Source: Pseudomonas sp. URIL14HWK12:I12 (GTDB taxonomy: Bacteria > Pseudomonadota > Gammaproteobacteria > Pseudomonadales > Pseudomonadaceae). From it: a DNA stretch of 64,000 nucleotides. The stretch is taken from positions 496,001 to 560,000 of the forward strand of contig NZ_QEQL01000001.1 of the NCBI RefSeq assembly GCF_003097135.1, read 5' to 3'. A program made the position numbers and the translations under genes. Positions 26,452 through 34,703 of this stretch are shown piece by piece. Within the stretch, counting starts at the first letter, position 1. Each line of letters starts with the position of its first letter. The notes below the pieces were generated by a model. That model saw nothing but the letters and a program-made list of their open reading frames with translations, was not told the origin of the DNA and searched no databases.

Positions 26452-26475
26452 GTGGATATTTACGTTAATATCCAC
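26452..26475. promoter_or_regulatory. TetR-type operator between MFS and tetR genes
   Basis: A perfect 9-bp inverted repeat (GTGGATATT / AATATCCAC) around a TACGTT centre, midway between the divergent starts at 26398 and 26514. Size and symmetry fit a TetR-family dimer site that could control both promoters. Confidence 0.8.
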
Positions 26476-26513
26476 TATGTTATTCGCATGCCCCAAAGTA
26501 AACGGTTTCTGTA

Positions 26514-27131
26514 ATGACCATTAACGTAAATAAGCGAGCCCGCGGGCGACCGCGTCAATTCATCCTTGAGGACGCCATTCAACTCGGGCAGCATCTGTTC
26601 CACGAGCATGGCTATGAGAACGTCAGCGTGGCCTCGCTGACAGAAGCGATTGGGATCACCGCCCCAAGCTTCTATACCGCCTTCGGCAGCAAGAATGCGT
26701 TTTTCAACGATGCCCTGAAGCGTTACTCCGCGACTGTCGTGCCCCTGGACACCTTCTTGATCCCGGGCCGATCACCGCTGGCAGCACTGCGGGACATGCT
26801 CAGGGCTGCGGCCCATGCCTACACCGCTCACCCGCACCGCCGCGGGTGTTTTATCCTGGAGCACGCGAAGGCTAGCAGCACCGAGGCTGGGCAAGCTGCC
26901 AAGCAAATCGCAGAGGAGAACCGTGCCAAGGTGATGGCGTTCCTCGAGGCATCAGGCGTCCGCACAGCCAGCCATGTCGTCGACTATGTTTCCATGACCA
27001 TGCTCGGCCTGTCGGCTGCGGCGAAAGAGGGATGGGAGCTGGATAGGCTCATTGCCGTTGTAGAGACAGCCGCGGTAGGCCTAGGCAGTATCCTCGGCAA
27101 GGCCGGGGATATGCCCGAAGCATCTTCCTGA
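26514..27131 (+). CDS. TetR-family repressor
   Basis: A 205-residue regulator with an N-terminal HTH (RGRPRQFILEDAIQLGQHLFHEHGYENVSVASLTEAIGITAPSFYTAFGSKNAFF, about residues 9-60, typical TetR_N) and a helical ligand domain resembling the AefR/YcdC-like branch. It is divergent from the MFS efflux gene. The first codons contain a 12-nt match to one half of the upstream operator (ATTAACGTAAATA, 26519-26531), suggesting direct autorepression at the start codon. Confidence 0.93.
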   Translation: MTINVNKRARGRPRQFILEDAIQLGQHLFHEHGYENVSVASLTEAIGITAPSFYTAFGSKNAFFNDALKRYSATVVPLDTFLIPGRSPLAALRDMLRAAAHAYTAHPHRRGCFILEHAKASSTEAGQAAKQIAEENRAKVMAFLEASGVRTASHVVDYVSMTMLGLSAAAKEGWELDRLIAVVETAAVGLGSILGKAGDMPEASS

Positions 27132-27359
27132 GACTCTTGAGCTCGATGTTGCAACGCCCAACCCAGCGAGGTGCAGCGATGTCACTCGCATCTGCATCCA
27201 CGAGAAATGGCGTTGCCCAGCTGCCGCGCTCACGCTCTGCAAGCGCCAGGTGTTGAGCTGGGCGTTATCGCGCCGGCCAGTGCTGCCCTGCGGGTTAGAA
27301 GATGCATGGAACAAAGCGGGAGTGTCAAATGCGGGCTGTGCAGACCGAAGCCAGCAGGG

Positions 27360-27383
27360 GCCGAACATGGATTCACGTTCGGC
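27360..27383. terminator. Hairpin between convergent tetR and chemoreceptor genes
   Basis: A 7-bp perfect stem (GCCGAAC / GTTCGGC) with a 10-nt loop, positioned to end both the TetR and the chemoreceptor transcripts. Its right arm runs into the tRNA-Leu-like repeat at 27380-27393. Confidence 0.45.
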
Positions 27384-27393
27384 TTCGGGCACC
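27380..27393 (+). repeat. Copy of the tRNA-Leu 3' end (candidate attachment site)
   Basis: Fourteen nucleotides (CGGCTTCGGGCACC) are identical to 20184-20197 at the 3' end of tRNA-Leu(UAA), in the same orientation. The preceding bases also match in part (TTC and GT). A right-hand attachment remnant would look like this, but the short length leaves room for coincidence. Confidence 0.4.
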
Positions 27394-27416
27394 GGATGCC
27401 TATGAACCTGGCTGGC

Positions 27417-29042
27417 TCAGACCGTGAACTCACCCACCACCCGGCTCAAGCCTACCGCGAGGCGAGACACTTCAGCGCTCGCCGTTGCTGTCTGGCTGGC
27501 ACCGGCCGCACTCTGGGTAGACAAATCGCGAATGCTGGTCAGGTTCCGATCGATCTCCCGGGCGACCTGCGCCTGTTCTTCGGACGCGGTGGCGATCAGC
27601 AGGTTGCGTTCGTTGATCACCGTAATAGCCTGAGCGATTTGCTCCAGCGAACTGTTGGCCTTCTGTGCCACGGCATTGGAATCATCGGCCATCTGCCGGC
27701 TGTCCTGCATGGCTCGGGCAGCGTGCACCGAATCATTCTGAATCGCACCGATCATCTGTTCGATTTCCTGAGTCGACTGCTGGGTGCGGTGCGCCAGTGC
27801 ACGCACCTCGTCGGCTACCACCGCAAAACCCCGGCCCTGCTCCCCTGCCCTTGCCGCTTCGATCGCAGCATTAAGAGCCAACAGGTTGGTTTGCTCAGCG
27901 ATCGCGCGGATCACCTCGACCACCTTGGTAATGTCCTGGGTGCGGGTGGACAAGGTCTGGACCTGGGTGGCGGTGCTGCCCACATTGGCCGAGAGCTTCT
28001 CGATCGCGACCAGCGTTTGCGCAACATTGTCGATGCCCATCCGCGCGAGGCCTTCGGTTTCCCGCGAGGCCTCGGCGGCGCCCGCAGCATTGCGCGCCAC
28101 TTCGTCTACGGCAGCGCTCATTTCGGTCACCGCCGTAGCGGCCTGGTTGACCTCGTCGTTCTGCCGCACCATGCCACGGCTGGCTTCGTCGGTGACGGCC
28201 GACATCTCCTCCGAAGCAGAGGCCAGTTGCGCCGAGCTGTCGGAAAGGTGGCTTACCGTCTGCCGCAAATTACCCTGCATCTGCCCCAGCGCCACCAGCA
28301 TGCGTGAAGCTTCGTCCTTGCCCTCTACCACGATGGTTTCAGTGAGGTCCTTCTTGGCGATGCGCTGAGCGATACTCAGCGCTGCACTGATAGGCGCCGT
28401 GATGCTGCGGATCAAAAGTGCCGCCAGGACGGCGGTTACGAGCAGTGTCGCAGCGATCAGCCCTCCAATCATCCACAGGCTGCTCATGTAGGTCGCTTGT
28501 GCGCTGATTCCCGCCTGGTTGGCACCCTCATCGTTGAAGTCGCGCAACGCGAGGATTTGAGCCTGCAGCTGATTAGTGAGCGGTCGTACGGTGCCATTGA
28601 TGAACACAGCGGCTTGCTCGAGGGCGCCCGTGCGCAACATATTCTCAAGCTGATCAAGCTGCTTGGTGTAAGCCTCAGCGGTGGTAACGATCGCCTGATA
28701 ATAACTGCGTTCCTGCTCATCGTTGATCAGTGCACCGTAATGCGCGACCGCATCGAGAAATTCCTTGCGGTAACCTGGCAGGTTCTGCAGCGTATCATCG
28801 CGCAATGCCTTGTCACTTGCCGTGCTCGCCCGCAGGCTTTCCAGCCGCAGCCTTAACGCTGTTGAGTTCATCGAACCAGACCACCGAACCCCCGCCATCC
28901 AGTTCGTTTCCACGTCCTGTTCAGCGGCGCGTAAATTCGACAGTTGCCCCACCGCCATCGCCCCTAACAGGGCGACGATCACCAGGATCACTGCAAAGAA
29001 AAGCGTGGCGCGTGGGCCGACATTCATATTGCGCAGTGCCAT
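27417..29042 (-). CDS. Methyl-accepting chemotaxis protein (chemoreceptor)
   Basis: A 541-residue transducer. TM1 is at about residues 12-32, a periplasmic four-helix-bundle-type sensor of about 160 residues follows, then TM2 at about 190-212, HAMP (about 213-265) and a cytoplasmic signalling domain with the conserved hairpin tip [20 protein letters not shown]. No C-terminal CheR-tethering pentapeptide is seen. It is closely related in layout to the receptor at 33015, which suggests a paralogous pair. The ligand is not predictable. The stop lies next to the end of the tRNA-Leu island. Confidence 0.93.
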   Translation of the reverse strand: MALRNMNVGPRATLFFAVILVIVALLGAMAVGQLSNLRAAEQDVETNWMAGVRWSGSMNSTALRLRLESLRASTASDKALRDDTLQNLPGYRKEFLDAVAHYGALINDEQERSYYQAIVTTAEAYTKQLDQLENMLRTGALEQAAVFINGTVRPLTNQLQAQILALRDFNDEGANQAGISAQATYMSSLWMIGGLIAATLLVTAVLAALLIRSITAPISAALSIAQRIAKKDLTETIVVEGKDEASRMLVALGQMQGNLRQTVSHLSDSSAQLASASEEMSAVTDEASRGMVRQNDEVNQAATAVTEMSAAVDEVARNAAGAAEASRETEGLARMGIDNVAQTLVAIEKLSANVGSTATQVQTLSTRTQDITKVVEVIRAIAEQTNLLALNAAIEAARAGEQGRGFAVVADEVRALAHRTQQSTQEIEQMIGAIQNDSVHAARAMQDSRQMADDSNAVAQKANSSLEQIAQAITVINERNLLIATASEEQAQVAREIDRNLTSIRDLSTQSAAGASQTATASAEVSRLAVGLSRVVGEFTV

Positions 29043-29226
29043 GGGTGTTCTCCGGTAGGGCTGCGAGTTTGCCTAATACCGCATATCGGCGCGGTTTTGG
29101 GAAACTTCAGCGCCTGATCGGTGGTTTTTGCAACCTCCGGCGACTGCGCGAACCCACACGGGGAAGTGCGGTGGCCGAGCGGTGAGACCTCGCCAAGTGG
29201 GCGAGGTCGCGTCACCGTCGAACGAC

Positions 29227-29928
29227 TCAGCGGCCCAACATCACCGCCTGCACCTTCGCCTGAGCCTGTTGCGCCCCCTGAGCCTGGGCGGCCAGCTCTT
29301 GCAACAGCGTGTTGAGCTCCTTGAGAACTGCTGGGTCCTGGACTTTCGGCTGAGGGCCCTGCGTATCGATCTGTGCTTTGTGGGCTTGGACGTAGTCAGC
29401 CACTTTCAGGCTACTGGTAAGCGTCCCGTTGATCTGCGGCAGCACCTCCAGAAAGGTGTCGGCCGGCAAGGTGACGGTGCGCTCATAAGCTTTGTCATAG
29501 ATCACCTTGAGATCATCGGGTTGCTTGACCTTAGCGTGCGCGCTGTCAGCAGTGGCCCGTTGGGTCTTGATCTGAGACGCCATGTCGTTAACCCCGGCCT
29601 GCACAGCCTTTAGGTCGTCGCGGCGGGCGACGACATCGCCGAGCGAACGTACGGCTCCTTTTTGCAGCAGGGTACCGAGCGGTTTTACGCTCTGGTCCAT
29701 CGCGGTATTGAAATCGGTGATGATCGCGTAATCCGTCACGTAGGGGCCGAAGGCCTGGGACTCATCAGGGCTGGGTTTGGGTACGTGCACGCCTGGCTTG
29801 TCGATAATGCGGGTTTGCAGGAAGTGGATGAAGGCTGTGCGCTGTTCGGGCTCTTTATCGCCGCACGCGCTGAGCACCACCGGCAACGCCAAGGCAAGCA
29901 ACCACTGGGTTTTAAAGCGGACATTCAT
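29227..29928 (-). CDS. DUF3053-like lipoprotein
   Basis: A 233-residue protein with a lipoprotein signal peptide (MNVRFKTQWLLALALPVVLSACG, lipobox LSAC). The mature chain is helical (EQRTAFIHFLQTRIIDKPGVHVP ... LPADTFLEVLPQ), matching the DUF3053 family of enterobacterial and Pseudomonas lipoproteins by eye. An ATG 30 nt further upstream is less likely because the signal peptide starts at 29928. It is separate from its neighbours and of unknown cellular role, presumably envelope-associated. Confidence 0.8.
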   Translation of the reverse strand: MNVRFKTQWLLALALPVVLSACGDKEPEQRTAFIHFLQTRIIDKPGVHVPKPSPDESQAFGPYVTDYAIITDFNTAMDQSVKPLGTLLQKGAVRSLGDVVARRDDLKAVQAGVNDMASQIKTQRATADSAHAKVKQPDDLKVIYDKAYERTVTLPADTFLEVLPQINGTLTSSLKVADYVQAHKAQIDTQGPQPKVQDPAVLKELNTLLQELAAQAQGAQQAQAKVQAVMLGR

Positions 29929-29995
29929 GTCGTTGAAGCTCCAGAAGTAAATAGGCAATCTCGTCGCGCATCAAACGCTCCGGGACGCAAGTGTA

Positions 29996-30433
29996 CTACT
30001 CAAACCTGCCGGCCCCTTCAGGGAACACCGAGCGATCACCGCTACTGCGCCGGACCGCTGTATTGACGAGGCGTTGCAGCTGCGGTATCGACCAGGGTTT
30101 GACCAGGTAGGTCGCGGTGTCTGGGTAGCGTTTGGCGGGGTTGCGTGGATAGCCGCTAAGCACGATGATTTTGAGCTCAGGCCGCGCCTGCGCCACCGCC
30201 CAGGCCAAGTCGTGGCCATTGCGCCTGCCCGGGGTCATGACATCGGTGACCACCAGATCCCAAGCACCGGGATCTTTTTCGAATTCGGCCAAGCCTTCGT
30301 CGGCGCTTTTGGTAATGACCGTTTCCACGCCCAGGTCCTCAAGAACCAGCGCCACCAGCTCGCGAACGATGTCTTCGTCTTCAACAACCAGCGCGCGTGG
30401 CAAGGTGCTTGGCGCATTAGTGGGTTGATCCAT
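29996..30433 (-). CDS. Receiver-only response regulator (CheY-like)
   Basis: A 145-residue single receiver domain: acidic pair in LVVEDEDIVREL, phospho-acceptor Asp in LVVTDVMTPG, conserved Thr/Ser in IVLSGYP and Lys in YLVKPWS. No output domain follows. Such stand-alone receivers usually act by protein-protein interaction downstream of a hybrid or separate kinase. No kinase gene is adjacent, although chemoreceptors surround it. The PGRRNGHDLA insertion resembles the receivers of hybrid sensor kinases. Confidence 0.88.
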   Translation of the reverse strand: MDQPTNAPSTLPRALVVEDEDIVRELVALVLEDLGVETVITKSADEGLAEFEKDPGAWDLVVTDVMTPGRRNGHDLAWAVAQARPELKIIVLSGYPRNPAKRYPDTATYLVKPWSIPQLQRLVNTAVRRSSGDRSVFPEGAGRFE

Positions 30434-30601
30434 GGGGTAAACAACCTAGCTTCGGGGTCCGCTTTAGTAGTCCACCTACGGCAAGGAAGGTTCCTTCGGT
30501 CCTCCGACGGGCGGCCTGATATGGCCCTACCGCGACAGCCGGCGTTCAAGTACGGAGCAGGTAAGCCCGATAAACTGTGATCAGGTAGCAGAGGATCGCA
30601 A

Positions 30602-30928
30602 GTGCCCCTTCCCGCCAGGCTTACTCAGTATTTCGAGGTTCACTACGTTCTGCACGGAGTCAAGAAGGTCATTGTGGTGGAGAAGACCACTATGTCCGAG
30701 CTTGACGCCTGGATCTGCGCGATGCTCTTTGCCATAGGTGAACAGCCGCAAGACCTGGTTCGGGATAGCCGGGTCGAGCAAGTACGCGAAATAGCCAGCG
30801 CCCACGGCCTTCAGAAAGTGCGCTGGAACCGTGTTCAGAAGATGGGCAAGGCGCGGCCTAGCCTCTTTTTTTATGGTGACGTAATGGCCCAGGGCATATT
30901 CATGAAGGCCAAAGACAGCCAGACGTGA
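30602..30928 (+). CDS. Small conserved protein (DUF6555-like)
   Basis: A 108-residue protein starting at GTG with an AGAGG site 8 nt upstream (MPLPARLTQYFEVHYVLHGVKKVIVVEKTTMSE...). It resembles, by eye, short Pseudomonas proteins with the start xPARLTQFFEVHYVFHG that are grouped as DUF6555. There is no membrane segment or signal. The gene is monocistronic. Function is unknown and the family assignment is tentative. Confidence 0.6.
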   Translation: MPLPARLTQYFEVHYVLHGVKKVIVVEKTTMSELDAWICAMLFAIGEQPQDLVRDSRVEQVREIASAHGLQKVRWNRVQKMGKARPSLFFYGDVMAQGIFMKAKDSQT

Positions 30929-31016
30929 TCCCGGCAAGGCCAAGCTACCGGGCCAAACGCCCGCTGCCTTCGCCTTTACGCTGCCATTTCGCAGCGGTTC
31001 CATAGCCGAGGCCCGC

Positions 31017-31589
31017 CTATGCGATATGAGCAAACAGCACCCCTTCTGCCTGAAGGATTGGCCTGGCGGCGTCCAGCGCATCGTCTACCAGGCGGTCGAG
31101 CGCCGCGTGGATCTTCCTGCGCCACTCTCGGCGAGTGGACTCTGGCCGAGGGGCCTGATCCCAGGTGCTAATGTCGTAAAAATCGGTAGGTAGCACGATC
31201 ATGTCGGTGGAGCGCCGCCCCTGAGCCCCTTTGAGCTGGGGTATGGCCCAGGCGGTCACAGCTTTGTAACGAAACAGGCTGGGCGCTGGTGACGGGACCA
31301 AAGCAACCAGCTTGCCGATGGCGTGTACTTTCTTAGCCCTGTGCGTACTGTAGCGTGCCACCAATGCCTGCCAATGCACTGAGCTCAACTGGCTATACAA
31401 ACGGGCATGCAACCAGCAGTTGGTCTCAACCCTCGCCACACCTGGGCGGGTGCCACCCAATAGGCACAGGTCGCCTCCCTGGTCGTGATCGGGGGTGTAT
31501 AGCCTTTGCCAGGCCTGTTTGCTGGTGTTGTCGACCGTCTCGGCGGTCAGTGCGCCCACAACGGTGGCCAGTACGCTGGAATACATCAT
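31017..31589 (-). CDS. Hypothetical protein divergent from the S24 repressor (phage antiterminator-like)
   Basis: A 190-residue protein from the ATG at 31589, with AGGGCAGGGCA just upstream; an upstream TTG-start extension is not favoured because it would run through the repressor operators. Segments SVHWQALVARYSTHRAKKVHAIGKLV recall phage late-gene antitermination proteins of the DUF1133/Q type, but only weakly. It is transcribed divergently from the S24 repressor and lies under the TTAGCA operators, so it is very likely the repressed partner. Confidence in the function is low; in the gene it is fair. Confidence 0.55.
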   Translation of the reverse strand: MMYSSVLATVVGALTAETVDNTSKQAWQRLYTPDHDQGGDLCLLGGTRPGVARVETNCWLHARLYSQLSSVHWQALVARYSTHRAKKVHAIGKLVALVPSPAPSLFRYKAVTAWAIPQLKGAQGRRSTDMIVLPTDFYDISTWDQAPRPESTRREWRRKIHAALDRLVDDALDAARPILQAEGVLFAHIA

Positions 31590-31623
31590 TGCCCTGCCCT
31601 TTAACGGTTGGTCGAATTTCAGA

Positions 31624-31676
31624 TTAGCAAATGCTAAATATCGGCACAATAGCAATTTGTAATTTACTGATTGCTA
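31624..31676. promoter_or_regulatory. Operators of the S24 repressor
   Basis: TTAGCA-AA-TGCTAA (31624-31637) is a perfect inverted repeat. A second pair, TAGCAA (31650-31655) and TTGCTA (31671-31676), has the same half-site at wider spacing. The sites fill the divergent promoter region between 31589 and 31698, as expected for a CI-like switch. Confidence 0.7.
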
Positions 31677-31697
31677 ATCCAGGGCGATGATTGCTGG

Positions 31698-32501
31698 ATG
31701 GACATGACCAAACTGCGAGTCGAAGCGCTCAAAGCCTTGATGGCGGGTGCTTCGCAAAAAGATTTTGCCAATCGGCATGGGCTGGATGCGTCGTACCTGT
31801 CACAGCTGCTGACAGGCCATCGCAACCTGGGCGAAAAAGCTGCTGCCACATTGGAGCAGAAGATCGGCTTGGCGCCCGGCACGTTGGTCAACCCCTCCCC
31901 TGCGTTGGAGGCAGCTGAGGGTTCGTCGGCCGCTGAGCAACTCATGCACGCCTTGACGAAGGTCAAAGGCTTTTCGTCAGCGGCGCGTGAGCGCATCGCT
32001 GCCGCTGCCCGTGAAACCGCAGAGGGCGATGGCGCCGCGGTGCTGCCTGCGAACCTCTCGAGCCTGCGCCCGCGCAATGAAGAGATCCTGATCCCGCAGT
32101 ACGACATTCGCGGTGCCATGGGGCATGGCCAGGTACCTGCTGATTACAACGAAGCGGTACGCAACATCGTGGTGCGCGAACAGACGCTGCGGGAAAAGGG
32201 TGTGAGTTATACCGCGGCCACCGCCCTGGCGATGATCACCGGATGGGGGCAGAGCATGGAGGGCACCATCAATGACCAAGACCTGGTGGTGGTCGATCGT
32301 GGCGTCAACGACTTCGTCGGCGAAGGGATCTACGTGGTCACCTGGCATCAGGAGCTGTACATAAAGCGCATCATGCGCCTGGACGAGGATCATTACCGGC
32401 TCATTTCCGACAACCCCCACTACGAGAATCAGACCGCTCGCATCGATGACGTCGCCTTTCATGCCAAGGTACTGTTGGTATGGAATGCCAGAAAGGTCTG
32501 A
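31698..32501 (+). CDS. S24-family CI-like transcriptional repressor
   Basis: A 267-residue protein. The N-terminal XRE-type HTH is at about residues 5-55 (QKDFANRHGLDASYLSQLLTGHRNLGEKAAATLEQKIGL) and the C-terminal S24 LexA/CI peptidase fold at about 140-260. The nucleophile-region segment is GQSMEGTINDQDLVVVDRG (Ser in QSME) and the general-base Lys is in ELYIKRIMR. It is therefore expected to self-cleave with activated RecA. No complete phage surrounds it, so it may be a domesticated or relic lysogeny regulator, analogous to PrtR of pyocin control. Divergent operators lie upstream. Confidence 0.92.
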   Translation: MDMTKLRVEALKALMAGASQKDFANRHGLDASYLSQLLTGHRNLGEKAAATLEQKIGLAPGTLVNPSPALEAAEGSSAAEQLMHALTKVKGFSSAARERIAAAARETAEGDGAAVLPANLSSLRPRNEEILIPQYDIRGAMGHGQVPADYNEAVRNIVVREQTLREKGVSYTAATALAMITGWGQSMEGTINDQDLVVVDRGVNDFVGEGIYVVTWHQELYIKRIMRLDEDHYRLISDNPHYENQTARIDDVAFHAKVLLVWNARKV

Positions 32502-32510
32502 CGGCGCTCG

Positions 32511-32813
32511 CTAGAACGGCGGCTCATCGATCAACTGCATTTCATCCATGTGCTCGGGCCGCCAGTCATGGTCCGATATCGCCTCCCAACTGATCGTGAA
32601 TGAGTCCTCATCATGGACCGTCACAGCCACACCTTCGGATTGCGCAATCAGCTCTCGAATGGCGACCCAAGCCTGGCCCTCGTCCGTGTCGAGGCGGTGC
32701 ACCGTCAGCCGCCGGTCGAGCTGCGCCTGGGGCGCCGTCAACATCGTGGAGATTCTGAGCCCCAGGCGATCCACTGCACCCAGCACCTGATGCTTGTCCT
32801 TTTGTACCACCAT
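32511..32813 (-). CDS. DUF1654-like SOS protein
   Basis: A 100-residue protein, start at 32813 with GGAG 6-8 nt upstream. The sequence VDRLGLRISTMLTAPQAQLDRRLTVHRL followed by a Trp in a helix and FTISWEAI at the end of a beta hairpin matches the DUF1654 pattern common in Pseudomonas. A near-consensus LexA box lies just upstream. The gene is convergent with the S24 repressor, with a 9-nt gap. Members are linked with DNA-damage regulons; the biochemical role is unknown. Confidence 0.75.
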   Translation of the reverse strand: MVVQKDKHQVLGAVDRLGLRISTMLTAPQAQLDRRLTVHRLDTDEGQAWVAIRELIAQSEGVAVTVHDEDSFTISWEAISDHDWRPEHMDEMQLIDEPPF

Positions 32814-32828
32814 TTCACACTCCAATTA

Positions 32829-32844
32829 CTGTATGTGCATCCAG
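32829..32844 (-). promoter_or_regulatory. LexA box before the DUF1654-like gene
   Basis: CTGTATGTGCATCCAG matches CTGT-N8-ACAG with one mismatch in the right half (CCAG). It is 15 nt upstream of the start codon at 32813, where it would block the promoter or initiation. Confidence 0.6.
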
Positions 32845-33014
32845 TATCAGTGAAGCATAGCGTTACTCTGAAACAAAAGTAACCCCTGATTGCAGGTGGT
32901 AACAGGGTTTCCAAGACCACTTGACGCCAGCGGTAGCTTGGGGGCTGAAGATTCTCCGAACAAGGCCGATATCCGCTACAGACTGCTCACCTCAATTCCC
33001 TGCGGACACACAGC

Positions 33015-34634
33015 ATGCGCCTGAGAAATATCAATCTAGCTCCACGAGCCGCTCTCTTTTTTGCCCTCATCATCGCGCTGGTATTCATTCTAGGTACATC
33101 CGCCGTGCTCCAGATGGGCAAGCTCAGGGATTCAGAAAAGGACGTCGAGCAAAACTGGATGGCGAGTATTCGGCAAACCGCGTCGATGAACGCCCTGGCA
33201 CTTCGCTTGAGGCTGGAAACCCAACGAGGCTTAGCAGACCCTGCCTCTATCGAAAAAAACCTCGATAAATTCGCCGGCTATCGTAAAGCGTTCCTTGAAG
33301 CGGTAGCGGGTTACGAACCGCTCATCAGCAGTGAAGAAGAACGCGCGCTTTACATCACCGTGAGAAAGAGCGCTGAAGGATACTCCCAGCAAATCGATAC
33401 CCTCCTGCCGCTGATGAAAACAGGAGACGTCGCGGCCGCGAAGACGCTGGTGAATGGCAGCATCCGCCCACTGACGGACGCCATGGAGCGACAAGTCAAT
33501 GCCCTGACCGATTACAACAATCATGGCGCGATTCAAGCTGGGCAGAAGGCAACGGATGTCTACGACAATGGCATATGGATGGTGGTCGCGCTGATCAGCG
33601 CCGTTGTGGTCCTGACCGTCGTATTGGCCTTGTTGCTCACCCGAAGCATCACATTCCCCATCAAAGATGCGCTCTCTGTCGCTGAGCGCATTGCAGCCAG
33701 CGACCTTTCGAAAGAGGTGGTGGCAAGCGGTACAGATGAAGCGGGAAGGCTGCTCAGGGCGCTGGCACAAATGCAGGCCAACCTGCGCGCCACGATCATG
33801 GAGATTTCCGACTCTTCTACCCAGCTCGCCTCTGCCTCCGAAGAAATGACGGTGGTGACTGAAGAATCCAGCCGCGGCCTTGTCGCTCAGAACGACGAGG
33901 TCAATCAGGCGGCGACTGCCGTAACGCAGATGAGCGCTGCTGTGGATGAAGTAGCACGCAACGCTGAACTGGCTTCCAAAGAGTCGAGCCTGACCCAGGG
34001 CTATACAGACGAAGGGTTGGCCCGCGTGGCGCAGACCCTGCAATCTATTCAAAAACTCAATGGCAACGTCGAGAACACCAGCGAACAGATTCAAGGCCTA
34101 TCGAACCGGGCCCAAAGCATTACCAAGGTCGTGGAAGTCATCAGGGCGATTGCAGAGCAGACCAACCTACTTGCGCTGAACGCCGCCATTGAGGCAGCCC
34201 GCGCCGGGGAACAAGGTCGAGGATTCGCGGTGGTAGCCGATGAGGTCAGGGCGCTGGCCCATCGCACACAGCTGTCGACTCAGGAGATCGAGCAAATGAT
34301 TGCTGCTATCCAGGCTGATTCGGAGATGGCAGTGAAGGCCATGAGCCTTAGCAAAGACCTGGCCACTGAATCGCTGGGTGTGGCTCGAGAGGCCAGCAGC
34401 TCACTGGATCAGATCTCGACGGCGATCGTGCAGATCAACGAACGTAACCTGTTGATCGCCACGGCTTCCGAAGAACAATCTCAGGTAGCCAGGGAGGTCG
34501 ATCAAAACCTGGTCAGTATCCGGGAGCTGGCGACCCAAAGCGCGGCCGGGGCTGCGCAGACCGCCAGCGCCTGCGGTGAAATGTCCAAACTGGCCGTGAA
34601 CCTTAATCAACTGGTGAAAAGATTCAACGTTTGA
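33015..34634 (+). CDS. Methyl-accepting chemotaxis protein (chemoreceptor)
   Basis: A 539-residue transducer with TM1 at about residues 11-32, a periplasmic helical-bundle sensor to about residue 188, TM2 at about 190-210, HAMP and a signalling domain with the tip [20 protein letters not shown]. It is colinear with the receptor at 27417 ([18 protein letters not shown] against [18 protein letters not shown]), so the two are paralogues with diverged sensor domains. It is convergent with the PAS chemoreceptor, ends 69 nt from it, and a weak hairpin lies between. The ligand is unknown. Confidence 0.93.
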   Translation: MRLRNINLAPRAALFFALIIALVFILGTSAVLQMGKLRDSEKDVEQNWMASIRQTASMNALALRLRLETQRGLADPASIEKNLDKFAGYRKAFLEAVAGYEPLISSEEERALYITVRKSAEGYSQQIDTLLPLMKTGDVAAAKTLVNGSIRPLTDAMERQVNALTDYNNHGAIQAGQKATDVYDNGIWMVVALISAVVVLTVVLALLLTRSITFPIKDALSVAERIAASDLSKEVVASGTDEAGRLLRALAQMQANLRATIMEISDSSTQLASASEEMTVVTEESSRGLVAQNDEVNQAATAVTQMSAAVDEVARNAELASKESSLTQGYTDEGLARVAQTLQSIQKLNGNVENTSEQIQGLSNRAQSITKVVEVIRAIAEQTNLLALNAAIEAARAGEQGRGFAVVADEVRALAHRTQLSTQEIEQMIAAIQADSEMAVKAMSLSKDLATESLGVAREASSSLDQISTAIVQINERNLLIATASEEQSQVAREVDQNLVSIRELATQSAAGAAQTASACGEMSKLAVNLNQLVKRFNV

Positions 34635-34703
34635 CGAGCCTGTTTACCGAGGAGAAAAATGGGGCCGTGCCCTAGGGCGATAACACAGCGCCCTGGAGCG
34701 GCC

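Larger units (their letters stand above)
20199..27393. mobile_element. Degenerate genomic island at tRNA-Leu(UAA)
   Basis: The segment between the tRNA-Leu 3' end and a copy of its last bases at 27380-27393 (exact 14-nt match CGGCTTCGGGCACC, with scattered further matches 5' of it). Contents include a phage lysis-type gene also present in the prophage at 44.4 kb, broken copies of the SOS module intact at 39.6 kb, a GNAT enzyme, orphan small proteins, a hydrolase relic, and an MFS/TetR efflux pair. No integrase is visible. The right boundary is tentative because the repeat overlaps a hairpin between two convergent genes. Confidence 0.45.

Noticed and set aside
34674..34694. Hairpin AGGGCG / CGCCCT between the convergent chemoreceptor genes as a terminator
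   Set aside because: Short stem, no T tract on either side; recorded only as a weak structure.
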